From CAVUCH01 sp963739995 (GTDB lineage: Bacteria > Acidobacteriota > Vicinamibacteria > Vicinamibacterales > JAENWD01), in the NCBI GenBank assembly GCA_963739995.1, contig CAVUCH010000001.1:164199-228198 (forward strand): a stretch of 64,000 bases of DNA, written 5' to 3'. How positions within the stretch are numbered: position 1 is the stretch's first letter; each line of letters begins with the position of its first letter. Below, piece after piece: positions 1 through 7,936 of the stretch. The translations under genes and the position numbers were made by a program. The notes under the pieces were generated by a model. That model did not search any database, was not told the origin of the DNA, and worked only from the letters and a program-made list of their open reading frames with translations.

Positions 1-404
1 AGACGTTCAATGCCGCGCTCGGTGCCGGATCGTGCGCGAGATCGGGAGGCGTAGAGTTCGCCAAGTTCCTGGAACAGCTCGGGCGCCATGGGGCGATTGG
101 CGCTTGGCACTTCGCTCCCTCGACTGTGACGATGCAGGTTGGGCAGCTGCTCGTGGCTAAGAACCGCGGGGGAGAGGCGCACACCTTCACCGAAGTCGAA
201 GAGTTCGGCGGCGGGATTGTCCCGGAACTGAACGACCTCACGGGATTGACGAACGTCGCACCCGAGTGCAATCAACTGATGGGCAGTGATTTCCTGGCGC
301 CAGGCGCTTCGTCGAGCGAAGAAGAAGAAGAAGCCGGCGTCGAGAACTATCAGTGCTGCATCCACCCGTGGATGCGGGCTCAGGTTCGGGTCACGGAGAA
401 GTGA
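1..404 (+). CDS. Cupredoxin-like protein, C-terminal part (5' end outside window)
   Basis: The frame is open from the left edge (first full codon at base 3) to TGA at 402-404, so the true start lies upstream. The visible part resembles a blue-copper (cupredoxin) domain. It has a W-H-F-x-P strand, then HTFTEVEEFGGG, which carries a likely first His ligand. A C-terminal Cys-Cys-Ile-His-Pro-Trp-Met cluster would supply the Cys, His and Met ligands of a type 1 copper site. Such proteins are usually periplasmic and carry electrons or bind copper. A run of five Glu residues precedes the ligand loop. A GTG at 126 could be an internal start, but the conserved W-H-F strand lies upstream of it, so the longer product is preferred. 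No partner gene is visible. Confidence 0.72.
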   Translation, partial: TFNAALGAGSCARSGGVEFAKFLEQLGRHGAIGAWHFAPSTVTMQVGQLLVAKNRGGEAHTFTEVEEFGGGIVPELNDLTGLTNVAPECNQLMGSDFLAPGASSSEEEEEAGVENYQCCIHPWMRAQVRVTEK

Positions 405-818
405 CGCTACGCGGACGACATCCGCGAAGCAATGTCGTCGGTGCCAGCGGGATGGTCCTCGCGACGAAAGATGGCGCGTCCGGCACTCGCTCGGACGCGC
501 CGTAGGCCCGCCGTCGGCGTTGCCGCGTCTTTCTGAATCGCGGCCACGAACTCCTGCAAGGCCTCCGCGGCCACGGATCGGTTAGAAACTGCGAGCCGCC
601 ACTCTGCGAGTGCTTCTAGAACTTTCCTGTGTCAGCGGTCCGTGACTCTCGCGACCCGTCCCGCGATTGCACGTGTGGGAAGACCTGCCGGGAACGCCAC
701 ACATGTGTTCTACACCCGCTGCGTGCGTGCGGGCCGTTGAAAATGGCGAGAGCGCGCGTGGCGCGCTGCGTGTGCGAGGCGGGCCGAGCGACCTTCTCGT
801 CATCCCGTGCGCGTAACG
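405..818. other. Intergenic, no gene recognised
   Basis: I see no convincing coding sequence or RNA gene in these 414 bases. Open frames here have shadow-like composition (Arg/Ser/Pro/Cys rich). The only structure noticed is a perfect 10-bp palindrome, ACACATGTGT, at 699-708, of unknown meaning. Confidence 0.5.
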
Positions 819-1088
819 CTACGTCTGTAGGGGTTCCTCGTCGACGGCGGGCAGGTGGTGGACGGCGGCCGCGCAGTCTCGCGCGGCTTCGCTGATGATC
901 TTGTTGGTCCGGAGCACCGATTCCATGTCCGACACGAGCTGGCGCTTGAGATACGCTCTCGCGTCTCTGCGTTCGCGAAACTGATCGATGATTCGCTGGG
1001 CATCGGTCAGGGCGCGAAGCTGCTCCTCGCATTGGGTGCGAAGATCCCATAAGGATGCGGAGACCATGACGATGCTGGTGTCTGGCAT
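819..1088 (-). CDS. Small hypothetical protein, helical
   Basis: An 89-residue product that I do not recognise. Its composition is that of a real protein rather than an antisense shadow: mixed charged and hydrophobic residues with a long predicted amphipathic helix (WDLRTQCEEQLRALTDAQ, then a second Arg/Lys/Glu-rich helix). There is no signal peptide and no membrane segment. ATG at 1088 gives the longest form; a second ATG seven codons in (1067) is equally possible because neither has a strong ribosome-binding site. It stands alone, divergent from the next plus-strand gene across about 350 bases. Function unknown. Confidence 0.45.
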   Translation of the reverse strand: MPDTSIVMVSASLWDLRTQCEEQLRALTDAQRIIDQFRERRDARAYLKRQLVSDMESVLRTNKIISEAARDCAAAVHHLPAVDEEPLQT

Positions 1089-1435
1089 GGCGGCGAACAG
1101 TGCTTACGTGTCTGCGCCTCGCACGGCGACTCCCCAGGGAATTCAGGACTACGGGACGTGAACGGCCCGCAGCCTATCACAGAAACCGCGCAACAAAGCC
1201 GGTGCCCGCGAGCATGTTTGCGCCGTTGTAGTCGACGCGGAGCAGCGGCAGCGCCGGGTGCCACACGGATCGCGCCGTGCCGGCGGGGCGCCTCCGCGCC
1301 CTCGGTGCGACGCCGGTCTTTCACCAGGCTGCTAGGGGCGGCGCCGGTCGAGCAGGGGTGCAAAGTCGCGCCCGCTGCCCGGCCGTATACAATCAATCGT
1401 CGAGGTCACCTGAACCAGCACTCATCGGAGGCCAC
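1089..1435. other. Intergenic, no gene recognised
   Basis: This 347-base gap lies between a minus-strand and a plus-strand small gene. An upstream extension of the plus-strand frame exists (from 1277) but is Arg/Gly/Ala rich and shadow-like. The Shine-Dalgarno sequence at its 3' end belongs to the GTG start at 1436. No RNA gene or clear promoter was seen. Confidence 0.45.
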
Positions 1436-1699
1436 GTGTCAGACACCAAGAAGATCCAGGCGAAGCTGCAGAAGGCGGAGGCGGACGCCGACCGCGAGCG
1501 GACGAAGCTGCGAGCGAAGGCTGAAAGCAAGATCGCGCGAATCAAGAACGAACTCCGCGCCGAGGAGTCGAAGATCGCGGCGAAGGTCGAGCGGAAACGC
1601 GAGAAGACTGCACTCAGGCTCGCGGCCGCGAGCGCCGCGGCGGGGAGCGACGGCAGGGGCAACGGGCGATCGTTGAAAGCGCGGCCGCAGGGCCGATAG
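1436..1699 (+). CDS. Small highly charged coiled-coil protein
   Basis: An 87-residue protein that is almost entirely Lys/Arg/Glu/Ala and probably forms one long alpha helix or coiled coil (for example KKIQAKLQKAEADADRERTK). It ends in a Gly/Arg-rich basic tail. GTG at 1436 is chosen because GGAGG (1427-1431) lies four bases upstream, and the charged helix begins immediately after it. There is no signal peptide and no known domain. The basic helix could bind nucleic acid or act as a structural spacer, but this is only a guess from composition. Low complexity makes homology assignment unreliable. Confidence 0.5.
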   Translation: MSDTKKIQAKLQKAEADADRERTKLRAKAESKIARIKNELRAEESKIAAKVERKREKTALRLAAASAAAGSDGRGNGRSLKARPQGR

Positions 1700-1718
1700 G
1701 CAGCGGCAGGGAACCGGG

Positions 1719-2144
1719 TCAGTGCACGGTGGCCAGCCGCCCGATCACCCCGCCGTGCGCCACGAGCACGGTGGGGTCGCGCTGCAGCAGCTCGTGGTAC
1801 CGCCGGCCGAACGGCGCCTGCCCGTCGGTGAGCAGCGTGCGCGTCCGCTCCACGAACACTGCCGCGCGCTCGTCGGTCACCGGTTCCTCGCCGTCCAGCA
1901 GTTCATCGATCTGGACGATCAGCTCGGAGACGGGCCGCAGCCAACTAAACCACTCGTGCTGCAGCGCGAGCTGCAAAAACTCCTGGCTCGACGCGATCCG
2001 GCCCTTCGCGCGCTCGTAGCCGACGCGTTCGGACTCGAGCAGCGCCTTGTGCAGCCGCAGCAACCCGTCCCGCACGCCGTGCAATCGCCCGCGTGCATGC
2101 CGTGACCCCTCCGGCCTGCTGCGCCCCGCGTCCGCCATCCTCAC
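1719..2144 (-). CDS. Conserved hypothetical protein, helical
   Basis: A 141-residue soluble protein without a signal peptide. The core (HGVRDGLLRLHKALLESER, then a stretch around HEWFSWLRPVSELIVQIDEL) looks like a helical bundle with well-conserved-looking Trp and acidic positions. I do not recognise a named family. It lies downstream of the beta-propeller gene on the same strand, 48 bases from its stop, and could be the last member of that transcription unit. The first 18 residues are Arg/Gly rich and may not be translated. Function unknown. Confidence 0.6.
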   Translation of the reverse strand: MRMADAGRSRPEGSRHARGRLHGVRDGLLRLHKALLESERVGYERAKGRIASSQEFLQLALQHEWFSWLRPVSELIVQIDELLDGEEPVTDERAAVFVERTRTLLTDGQAPFGRRYHELLQRDPTVLVAHGGVIGRLATVH

Positions 2145-2192
2145 TCCAGCTACTCCGTCAGCCTGTCGTCCATTGATGATAGCGCGACGCCG

Positions 2193-4892
2193 TTACCGCG
2201 TCTCCAGGCCTTCTGCGATGGTGACCTGCACCTTTCCCGTCTGGGTGTTCGCGCCCAGCTTGATGGTCACCTCGTACTCTCCGGGCGCGACGAACTTCGC
2301 GCCCTGGCCGCCGTATGCGTTCAACATGTCCTTGGTCGGCTTGAGATCCCACACGAGCCGATTGAATCCGGGCAGCGCCGGGCCTGAGAAAGACGCCACC
2401 GCCGCCCCGGTAGGCCCTTTGATGGAGATGGTCAACGGCTCGCCGGTGAACTCGCGTACCCACACGTCTATCCGCGCGCCTCCCGGCGGGTTCGCGCCGC
2501 GGAAAACGCCTCCGCTGCCCCCCCATTCCACCCATCCGGGCAGCGGTTCGAAGCCGGACGCGGGGCTCAGCGGAAACAGAAAGGCCGGATGCGTCATCAC
2601 CTCGGGAGTGAGACGCTCGAGCGGGCCGATGTCGTCCAGGATGTACAGGCTCCGTCCGTGGGTGGCGATCAACAGGTCGCGCGTGCGCGGGTGCACCAGG
2701 ATGTCATCCACCGGCACCGCCGGCAGACCGCCGATCGGGATCCACGTCGTGCCGCGATCGAAGCTGGCGTACAGGCCGATCTCGGTGCCAGCAAACAGCA
2801 GGTCCGCATTCGCCGGATCCTCACGCACGACGCGCACCGGCCAGGTGGCGGGGAGGTTCCCGGCGACGCTCTGCCACGTGCGCCCGAGGTCTGCGGTGCG
2901 ATAGACGAGCGGCGCGTAGTTGCCCCCGTGATAGGCGCTCACCGCCAGGTAGGCGACCTTGTCATCGGCGTGCCCCGGTTCGACGCGAGCGATCCACTGA
3001 TCCTTCGCCGCTGCCGGAAGGCTCGCCGTCAGATCCGTCCACCTGCCGCCCTCGTCTTCGGTCACCCACAATTTGCCGTCATCGGTGCCGGCCCACAGGA
3101 GCCCCGCCTTGCGGGAGGAGACGCCCAGCGTGAAGACGACGCCGTAGTTCTCCGCGCCGCTGCCTACCGTGATGATGCGCTCCGCGCGGCGCGCCGACAG
3201 GTCAGGGCTGATCGTCTTCCACGTCTCGCCGCGTTCGGTCAGCTTGAACACCCGGTTCCCCGCGAGATACATCGCGCCCTTCTCGTGCGGGCTGGCGACG
3301 AGCGGCGAGTTCCAGTGGAACCGGAAAGCGGGCTGTCCTTCCTGCGGCTCGGGTCGGAGCATCTTGACGGCCCCGCTCCCGAGGTGCATGCGGTGGACGA
3401 ACCCCTGCTGCGACTCGGCGTACACGACGTGGCGGTCAGAGGGATCGAACACGCAGTAGAACCCGTCGCCGCCGCCGATGTTGATCCACTCCGCGTTGGT
3501 GACCCCGTCCTTCGACCGCGTGGCGCTTGGCCCCACCCAGTTCACGTTGTCCTGGAGCCCGCCGCAGATCCTGTACGGCGCGCTGTCGTCCACGGCCACG
3601 CGATAAAACTCGCCGATGGCCATCGTATTCACGTGGGTCCACGAGGTGGCGCGATCGTACGTCTGGTACACGCCGCCATCGGTGCCGAGCAGCATCCGCG
3701 CCGGGTTCCTGGGGTCGATGGCGAGAGCGTGGGTGTCCGGATGCACCTTTGCGAAGCGATCCTCGCGGAAGGTCTTTCCCCCGTCTTCGGAGACGTGCAG
3801 CATGAACCCGAGGACGTACACGAGGCGATCGTCCTGCGGGTCGACGCGAATCTTGCTGAAGTAGAAAGGACGCGGGTTCAGCGCGCTCGTCCGCGTCCAG
3901 GTGTCGCCGCCATCGGCAGACCGGAAGACGCCGCCGCGCCTGCTGAGCACCTCATCGATGCTCTGCGTCCCGCCATCGCTGCTCTGGACGATCGCGACGA
4001 TCACCTTCGGGTTCTTCGCGAAGACGGAGAGCCCGATTCGTCCGGTCTGGACGGGCAGGCCGCCGGCCAGTTTCTTCCACGTGGCGCCTGCGTCGACGCT
4101 CCGGTAAATACCACCCACGTCGCGGCCCTTCGTGACGTCCGTGCCCGCGTCGAACGACCAGGGCGTGCGCCGCCGTGCGTAGAGCACGGCGTAGACGGTG
4201 TTCGGGTTCTGCGGATCAATTGCGACGTCACCGCAGCCTGTCGTGACGTGATCGGGCGCGGGCGCCTGCAGGATGGGCTTCCACGACCCACCGCCATCGG
4301 TCGTCTTGAAGAGACCACGCTCGGCGTTGTCGTTCCAGAGATCGCCGATGGCAGCCACGTAGGCGACCGCCGGGTCGGTCGGATGCGCGGCGATTCGCGC
4401 CACCGCCTTCGTGCCGCGGAGGCCGGGGGCGGCCCACGTCGTGCCGCCGTCCGCGGATCGGTAGACGCCCGTGCCCCAGCCGGAGCTGTTGCGATCGTTT
4501 GCTTCCCCGGTGCCGAGCCAGATGACCTTCGGATCGGAAGGGGCGACCGCCACGGCGCCAGTCGAGGAAAAGTCCTGCTTGTCGGTAAGGGCCGTAAAGG
4601 TTCCGCCGTTGTTGCTCGTCTTCATGAGCCCGCCATGCGCGGTGGCGACGTAGAACGTCCATGGATCCTGCGGGTCGAGGGCGATATCGGAGATGCGCCC
4701 GCCCATCACCGCAGGACCGATGCTCCGCGCAGCCAACGGCTTGAGCATTGCGGCGGAAGGCGTCGGGCGCGATGGCGTGCCAGTCTCGCGAGTCGCGTCG
4801 ACCGGTTTTGCGGCCGGCTTCCGGCTCTGTGCCATCGGTGATGGAGACAGCGAGATGATGAGTAAAGCGATGGCGGCGGCGCGTTGCGTCAA
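2193..4892 (-). CDS. Exported BNR/VPS10-like beta-propeller protein
   Basis: An 899-residue secreted protein. A signal peptide (hydrophobic run AAAIALLIISLSPSPMAQS) is followed by many Asp-box/BNR-type repeats (S-x-D-G-G-x-T-W, for example SADGGTTW, TTDGGGSW, SVDAGATW, SEDGGKTF). These are typical of sortilin/VPS10-like and exo-sialidase-type propellers often annotated as glycosyl hydrolases. The last ~130 residues form an Ig/FlgD-like cap (FNRLVWDLKPTKDM). Acidobacteria carry many such paralogues; their substrates are mostly unknown, and no catalytic sialidase Arg triad is evident to me. It is co-oriented with and 27 bases behind the alkaline phosphatase gene, so the two probably form one unit. 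The likely location is periplasm or cell surface. Confidence 0.85.
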   Translation of the reverse strand: MTQRAAAIALLIISLSPSPMAQSRKPAAKPVDATRETGTPSRPTPSAAMLKPLAARSIGPAVMGGRISDIALDPQDPWTFYVATAHGGLMKTSNNGGTFTALTDKQDFSSTGAVAVAPSDPKVIWLGTGEANDRNSSGWGTGVYRSADGGTTWAAPGLRGTKAVARIAAHPTDPAVAYVAAIGDLWNDNAERGLFKTTDGGGSWKPILQAPAPDHVTTGCGDVAIDPQNPNTVYAVLYARRRTPWSFDAGTDVTKGRDVGGIYRSVDAGATWKKLAGGLPVQTGRIGLSVFAKNPKVIVAIVQSSDGGTQSIDEVLSRRGGVFRSADGGDTWTRTSALNPRPFYFSKIRVDPQDDRLVYVLGFMLHVSEDGGKTFREDRFAKVHPDTHALAIDPRNPARMLLGTDGGVYQTYDRATSWTHVNTMAIGEFYRVAVDDSAPYRICGGLQDNVNWVGPSATRSKDGVTNAEWINIGGGDGFYCVFDPSDRHVVYAESQQGFVHRMHLGSGAVKMLRPEPQEGQPAFRFHWNSPLVASPHEKGAMYLAGNRVFKLTERGETWKTISPDLSARRAERIITVGSGAENYGVVFTLGVSSRKAGLLWAGTDDGKLWVTEDEGGRWTDLTASLPAAAKDQWIARVEPGHADDKVAYLAVSAYHGGNYAPLVYRTADLGRTWQSVAGNLPATWPVRVVREDPANADLLFAGTEIGLYASFDRGTTWIPIGGLPAVPVDDILVHPRTRDLLIATHGRSLYILDDIGPLERLTPEVMTHPAFLFPLSPASGFEPLPGWVEWGGSGGVFRGANPPGGARIDVWVREFTGEPLTISIKGPTGAAVASFSGPALPGFNRLVWDLKPTKDMLNAYGGQGAKFVAPGEYEVTIKLGANTQTGKVQVTIAEGLETR

Positions 4893-4919
4893 CGGAGCCT
4901 CATGAAGAAAGGGGACGAC

Positions 4920-6083
4920 TCACTTCTGCGCGGGACGTCGCTCGTCGCGCCACCCGTAGGCACGCAGCATGATCCCGAACAGATCCGTATTGGAGAGATA
5001 CCCGTGCACGCGGAACGAGCCGGGGCCCTGCGCCGCGGCCATCACAGGCTCCCCGGTATGCGTGCCATCCATCGAGAGGTTCGGTAGTCTCAGTGACGTG
5101 ACGGACTCATCGTTGGCGGCCTCTGTGACCGCGTCCAGGCCGTCCAGCAGGTTGGCGCCCGTGGCGCCGTCATGCACCCGCAGGTCGAAGGAGTGATCCG
5201 CCGTGAAGAGCACGAGCGTCTCCGGACCCGCCGCGGCCGTCGTGTCCCGGATAATCCGATCGAAGGCGACCATCCGCTCGAGCCCTCGCCGCGCGCGGTC
5301 GGTGTGGACGTCGCACTCGACCATCAGGAATGAGCCTCGCGGGTTCCGGGCCAGCACCGTCTGCGCCGTCCGGACGGCCGCCGCCAGATCGAATTCCGCG
5401 CCTTCGTAGAGCACGACCGCGCGCCGCGCGCCGGGCGGGATCTCGGAGAGGTCGGCAAGCAAAGTGCGGTGCGCGGCGCCCGCAATGACCGAGAGGTCCT
5501 GGCCTGATTCCGCGACCGCCTTCGTAAGGGCGGTGCGACCGCCGCCGATCAGGACGTCGACCCCATCGCCCCGGCGCGGCGAGAACGCCTGGAGGATGAT
5601 CTCCGCTTCCTTGCCGCGATCGTTCGCCTTCGCATACAGCGCCGCCGGCGTGGCGCCGGCCACCGAGTCGTTTGTGACGATGCCGGTCGAGAGGCCGCGC
5701 GCTTCCGCGTACTCCAGAATCGATTGGAGAGGCGCGCCATCGGATTGCTTGCGAATCGCGTCGGGCCCCTGCGACAGCACTCCATTGTTGGTCTTGCGGC
5801 CCGTGACGATCGCCGTCATGCCTGCCGCCGAATCGGTGACCCAGGCGTCGGCGGCGGAGGTGTCGACGAGCGCGATGTGTGGCATCTGCTGCACGAACAG
5901 ACCCCGCGGTGAGCCCGTGGCGAGGAGGCTGGCGGCGTGGATCGTCGGGATTCCTCCCGCGTCGGCAAGGAACAGGATGACGTGTCGTGCGCGTGCGGCA
6001 GCCGGCGCAGCGGGCTGCGTTCCGGCGGGGGTGACTATCGCCAGCGACAGCAGGATCGCGAGCAGGGCAGCGGGGCGTGTCAC
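4920..6083 (-). CDS. Exported alkaline phosphatase (PhoA superfamily)
   Basis: A phosphomonoesterase of the alkaline phosphatase superfamily. Visible motifs are the first metal site in ILFLADAGG, the nucleophile loop VTDSAAGMTAIVTG with Ser after Asp, a late FTADHS (Asp-His metal ligands), and GTHTGEPV with the final His. The usual E-x4-D-x3-H metal motif is altered to ECDVHTDRARRG, a variant worth noting. GTG at 6083 is preferred because it places a clean signal peptide (PAALLAILLSLAIVTPAG) at the N-terminus. An ATG at 6152 would add 23 residues and overlap the upstream kinase relic; neither start has a good ribosome-binding site. It probably releases phosphate in the periplasm. Downstream lies the beta-propeller gene. 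Confidence 0.87.
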   Translation of the reverse strand: MTRPAALLAILLSLAIVTPAGTQPAAPAAARARHVILFLADAGGIPTIHAASLLATGSPRGLFVQQMPHIALVDTSAADAWVTDSAAGMTAIVTGRKTNNGVLSQGPDAIRKQSDGAPLQSILEYAEARGLSTGIVTNDSVAGATPAALYAKANDRGKEAEIILQAFSPRRGDGVDVLIGGGRTALTKAVAESGQDLSVIAGAAHRTLLADLSEIPPGARRAVVLYEGAEFDLAAAVRTAQTVLARNPRGSFLMVECDVHTDRARRGLERMVAFDRIIRDTTAAAGPETLVLFTADHSFDLRVHDGATGANLLDGLDAVTEAANDESVTSLRLPNLSMDGTHTGEPVMAAAQGPGSFRVHGYLSNTDLFGIMLRAYGWRDERRPAQK

Positions 6084-6135
6084 GGGCGCCAGCGTAGTCG
6101 CACTGCTCGTCGCGTGTAAAGGCGCGGCGGCGTCC

Positions 6136-6537
6136 TCACCGGTCGACGCCATCGAGCATCCAGATGCTGCCAGTCACCGCCTTCAGGGTGAGCACCACGT
6201 GCTGCGACCGGAGAGTAACCGTAATCGCGATGTCGAGCACTTCGCGGAGGGGAGCCGCGGCGCGCTCCCGGGAAAGCCACTCTCTGAGTGTGCGACCCGC
6301 CACGTACTCGATCGCAATGAAGTGGCGGCGGTCGGTCACATCGAGCGCGTGGACGACGCAGACGTTGGGATGAGTCAGGTCGGACGCAGAACGCGCCTCG
6401 TGCGCGGAGCGGGTGACCCGCTGCGCGTCCGACGTGACGCCGGCCGGGACGGCCGTTCCCGTCGTATTGATGTGGACGCGCCAACGGAGGGAGAATGACA
6501 GCCGAAGGGGATCGCTCCATGGCACACGCATCGACAC
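6136..6537 (-). pseudogene. Ser/Thr protein kinase relic, internally deleted
   Basis: The 133-residue frame contains part of a bacterial eukaryotic-type kinase N-lobe and hinge: PAGVTSDAQRVT, then HEARSASDLTHPNV, then IAIEYVAGRTLREWL. It stops at PLREVLDIAI, just before the place where the catalytic HRDLKPEN loop should follow. It then jumps straight to a sequence resembling the extreme C-terminus of acidobacterial kinase/TolB-propeller proteins (VVLTLKAVTGSIWMLDGVD). The glycine-rich loop, the VAxK lysine and the whole C-lobe are missing. The first ~25 residues run antisense to the start region of the oxidoreductase gene and are unlike a kinase. This is a non-functional remnant left by at least two deletions. 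Confidence 0.65.
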
Positions 6538-7901
6538 GCCGGGACTTCATCAGGACCTCGGCCCACGCCGCGGCCGCCGTTGCACTCGCGCCAGCGCTCG
6601 GGTCACGCACACACGCCTCCGTGCTCGGGGCGAACGACAGCATCGGTGTCGGTATCATCGGCATCGGCATCCGGGGCGAGATCCTCCTTCGAGGTACCGC
6701 GACTGTCCCGAACACCCGGGTGGTCGAGGTCGCCGATGCGTATGACACGCACTTCGAGCGCGCCCGTGAGCTGGTCGGTCCCGACCTCCGCACCGGCCGC
6801 GACTACAGGAGGCTGCTCGACAACACGGACGTGCAGGCGGTCATCATCGCGGTCCCCGATCACTGGCACAGGCAGATGGCGCTCGACGCGATGGACGCCG
6901 GCAAGGACGTGTTCATCGAGAAGCCGATGACACACCGGTGGGAGGACGGCGAGGCGATTATCGACGCGGCCCGCGAGAAGAAACGGATCGTGCAGGTCGG
7001 CAGCCAGTGGGCGAGCGTCGCGGCCAACGCGCAGGCGATCGACATCATCACCTCCGGGAAGCTTGGTCAGGTGACGCTCATCGACGGTCGCATGCACCGC
7101 AACACGCCGACCGGCGCCTGGTACTACCCCGTGCCGCCGGATGCCTCGCCCGAGACCATCGACTGGGCGCGCTTCATCGGTCCGGCGCCCGAGCGTCCTT
7201 TCGACGCGAGCCGCTTCTTCCAGTGGCGCCTCTACTGGGACTACTCGGGCGGCCTGCCCACGGACCTGTTCGTCCACATGATCACCGCGACGCACGCGCT
7301 GATGGGCGTGAAGATGGCCAACCGGGTCATGGGCATGGGCGCCATTCACCATTTCAAGAACCGCGAAGTCCCCGAGCAGATGTCGGCCATCGTCGAGTAT
7401 CCAGACTTCACCCTCACGCTCACGTCGACCGCCACGAACAATCACCCGTACCCGCTGCTCACGATCATGGGCACCGAGGGCACGCTCGAGTACCACGGGT
7501 CGAGGCTCGTCTACCACTCCGAACCGGTGCTCGAGAACTACACGTACTCGACCAACGCCTGGCCAAAGGCGACGCGCGAGAAGTACGCCGAGCTGCACGA
7601 TCTCGATCCCGCGACAATGCGGCCGAACCCGACGGCGACACTGAAGAAGCCGGAGCCGCAGGAGATCCAGGTGCCGGGCCGCGACTCGACGGAACTGCAC
7701 CTCGAGAAGTTCTTCGACAGCGTCCGGACGCGGAGGGAGCCGTTCGAGAACGCGGAGATGGGTCATCTGTGCGCAACGGTCGGCCACATGGTGAACCTCA
7801 GCTACAAGAGCCACCGCGAGATGCAATGGGATGCGGAGAAGCGGCGGGTCGTCGAGGGCGGGCGGCCGACGGAGCGTACATCGATGACGGCAACGGGGTA
7901 G
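6495..7901 (+). CDS. Tat-exported Gfo/Idh/MocA family oxidoreductase
   Basis: A 468-residue NAD(P)-dependent oxidoreductase, probably acting on a sugar or cyclitol derivative. It opens with a twin-arginine signal (STRRDFIRTSAHAAAAVALA). A Rossmann fold follows, with GVGIIGIGIRGE as the dinucleotide loop, then the family signature FIEKPMTH and a C-terminal alpha/beta domain (DYSGGLPTDLFVHMIT). Start choice: GGAGG at 6486-6490 serves ATG 6495. An alternative ATG at 6519 with AGGGG eight bases upstream would place the RR pair closer to the N-terminus. Acidobacteria and Planctomycetes carry many exported paralogues. The substrate is unknown. No neighbouring isomerase or transporter suggests a pathway. 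Confidence 0.88.
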   Translation: MTAEGDRSMAHASTRRDFIRTSAHAAAAVALAPALGSRTHASVLGANDSIGVGIIGIGIRGEILLRGTATVPNTRVVEVADAYDTHFERARELVGPDLRTGRDYRRLLDNTDVQAVIIAVPDHWHRQMALDAMDAGKDVFIEKPMTHRWEDGEAIIDAAREKKRIVQVGSQWASVAANAQAIDIITSGKLGQVTLIDGRMHRNTPTGAWYYPVPPDASPETIDWARFIGPAPERPFDASRFFQWRLYWDYSGGLPTDLFVHMITATHALMGVKMANRVMGMGAIHHFKNREVPEQMSAIVEYPDFTLTLTSTATNNHPYPLLTIMGTEGTLEYHGSRLVYHSEPVLENYTYSTNAWPKATREKYAELHDLDPATMRPNPTATLKKPEPQEIQVPGRDSTELHLEKFFDSVRTRREPFENAEMGHLCATVGHMVNLSYKSHREMQWDAEKRRVVEGGRPTERTSMTATG

Positions 7902-7936
7902 GGAGGGGCCCCCAGCGCCCACCGCCTTGGCGCCGC

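Noticed and set aside
2589..4841. 750-codon open frame on the plus strand
   Set aside because: It lies antisense to the beta-propeller gene and is rich in Arg, His, Ala and Val with no domain; a typical high-GC shadow.
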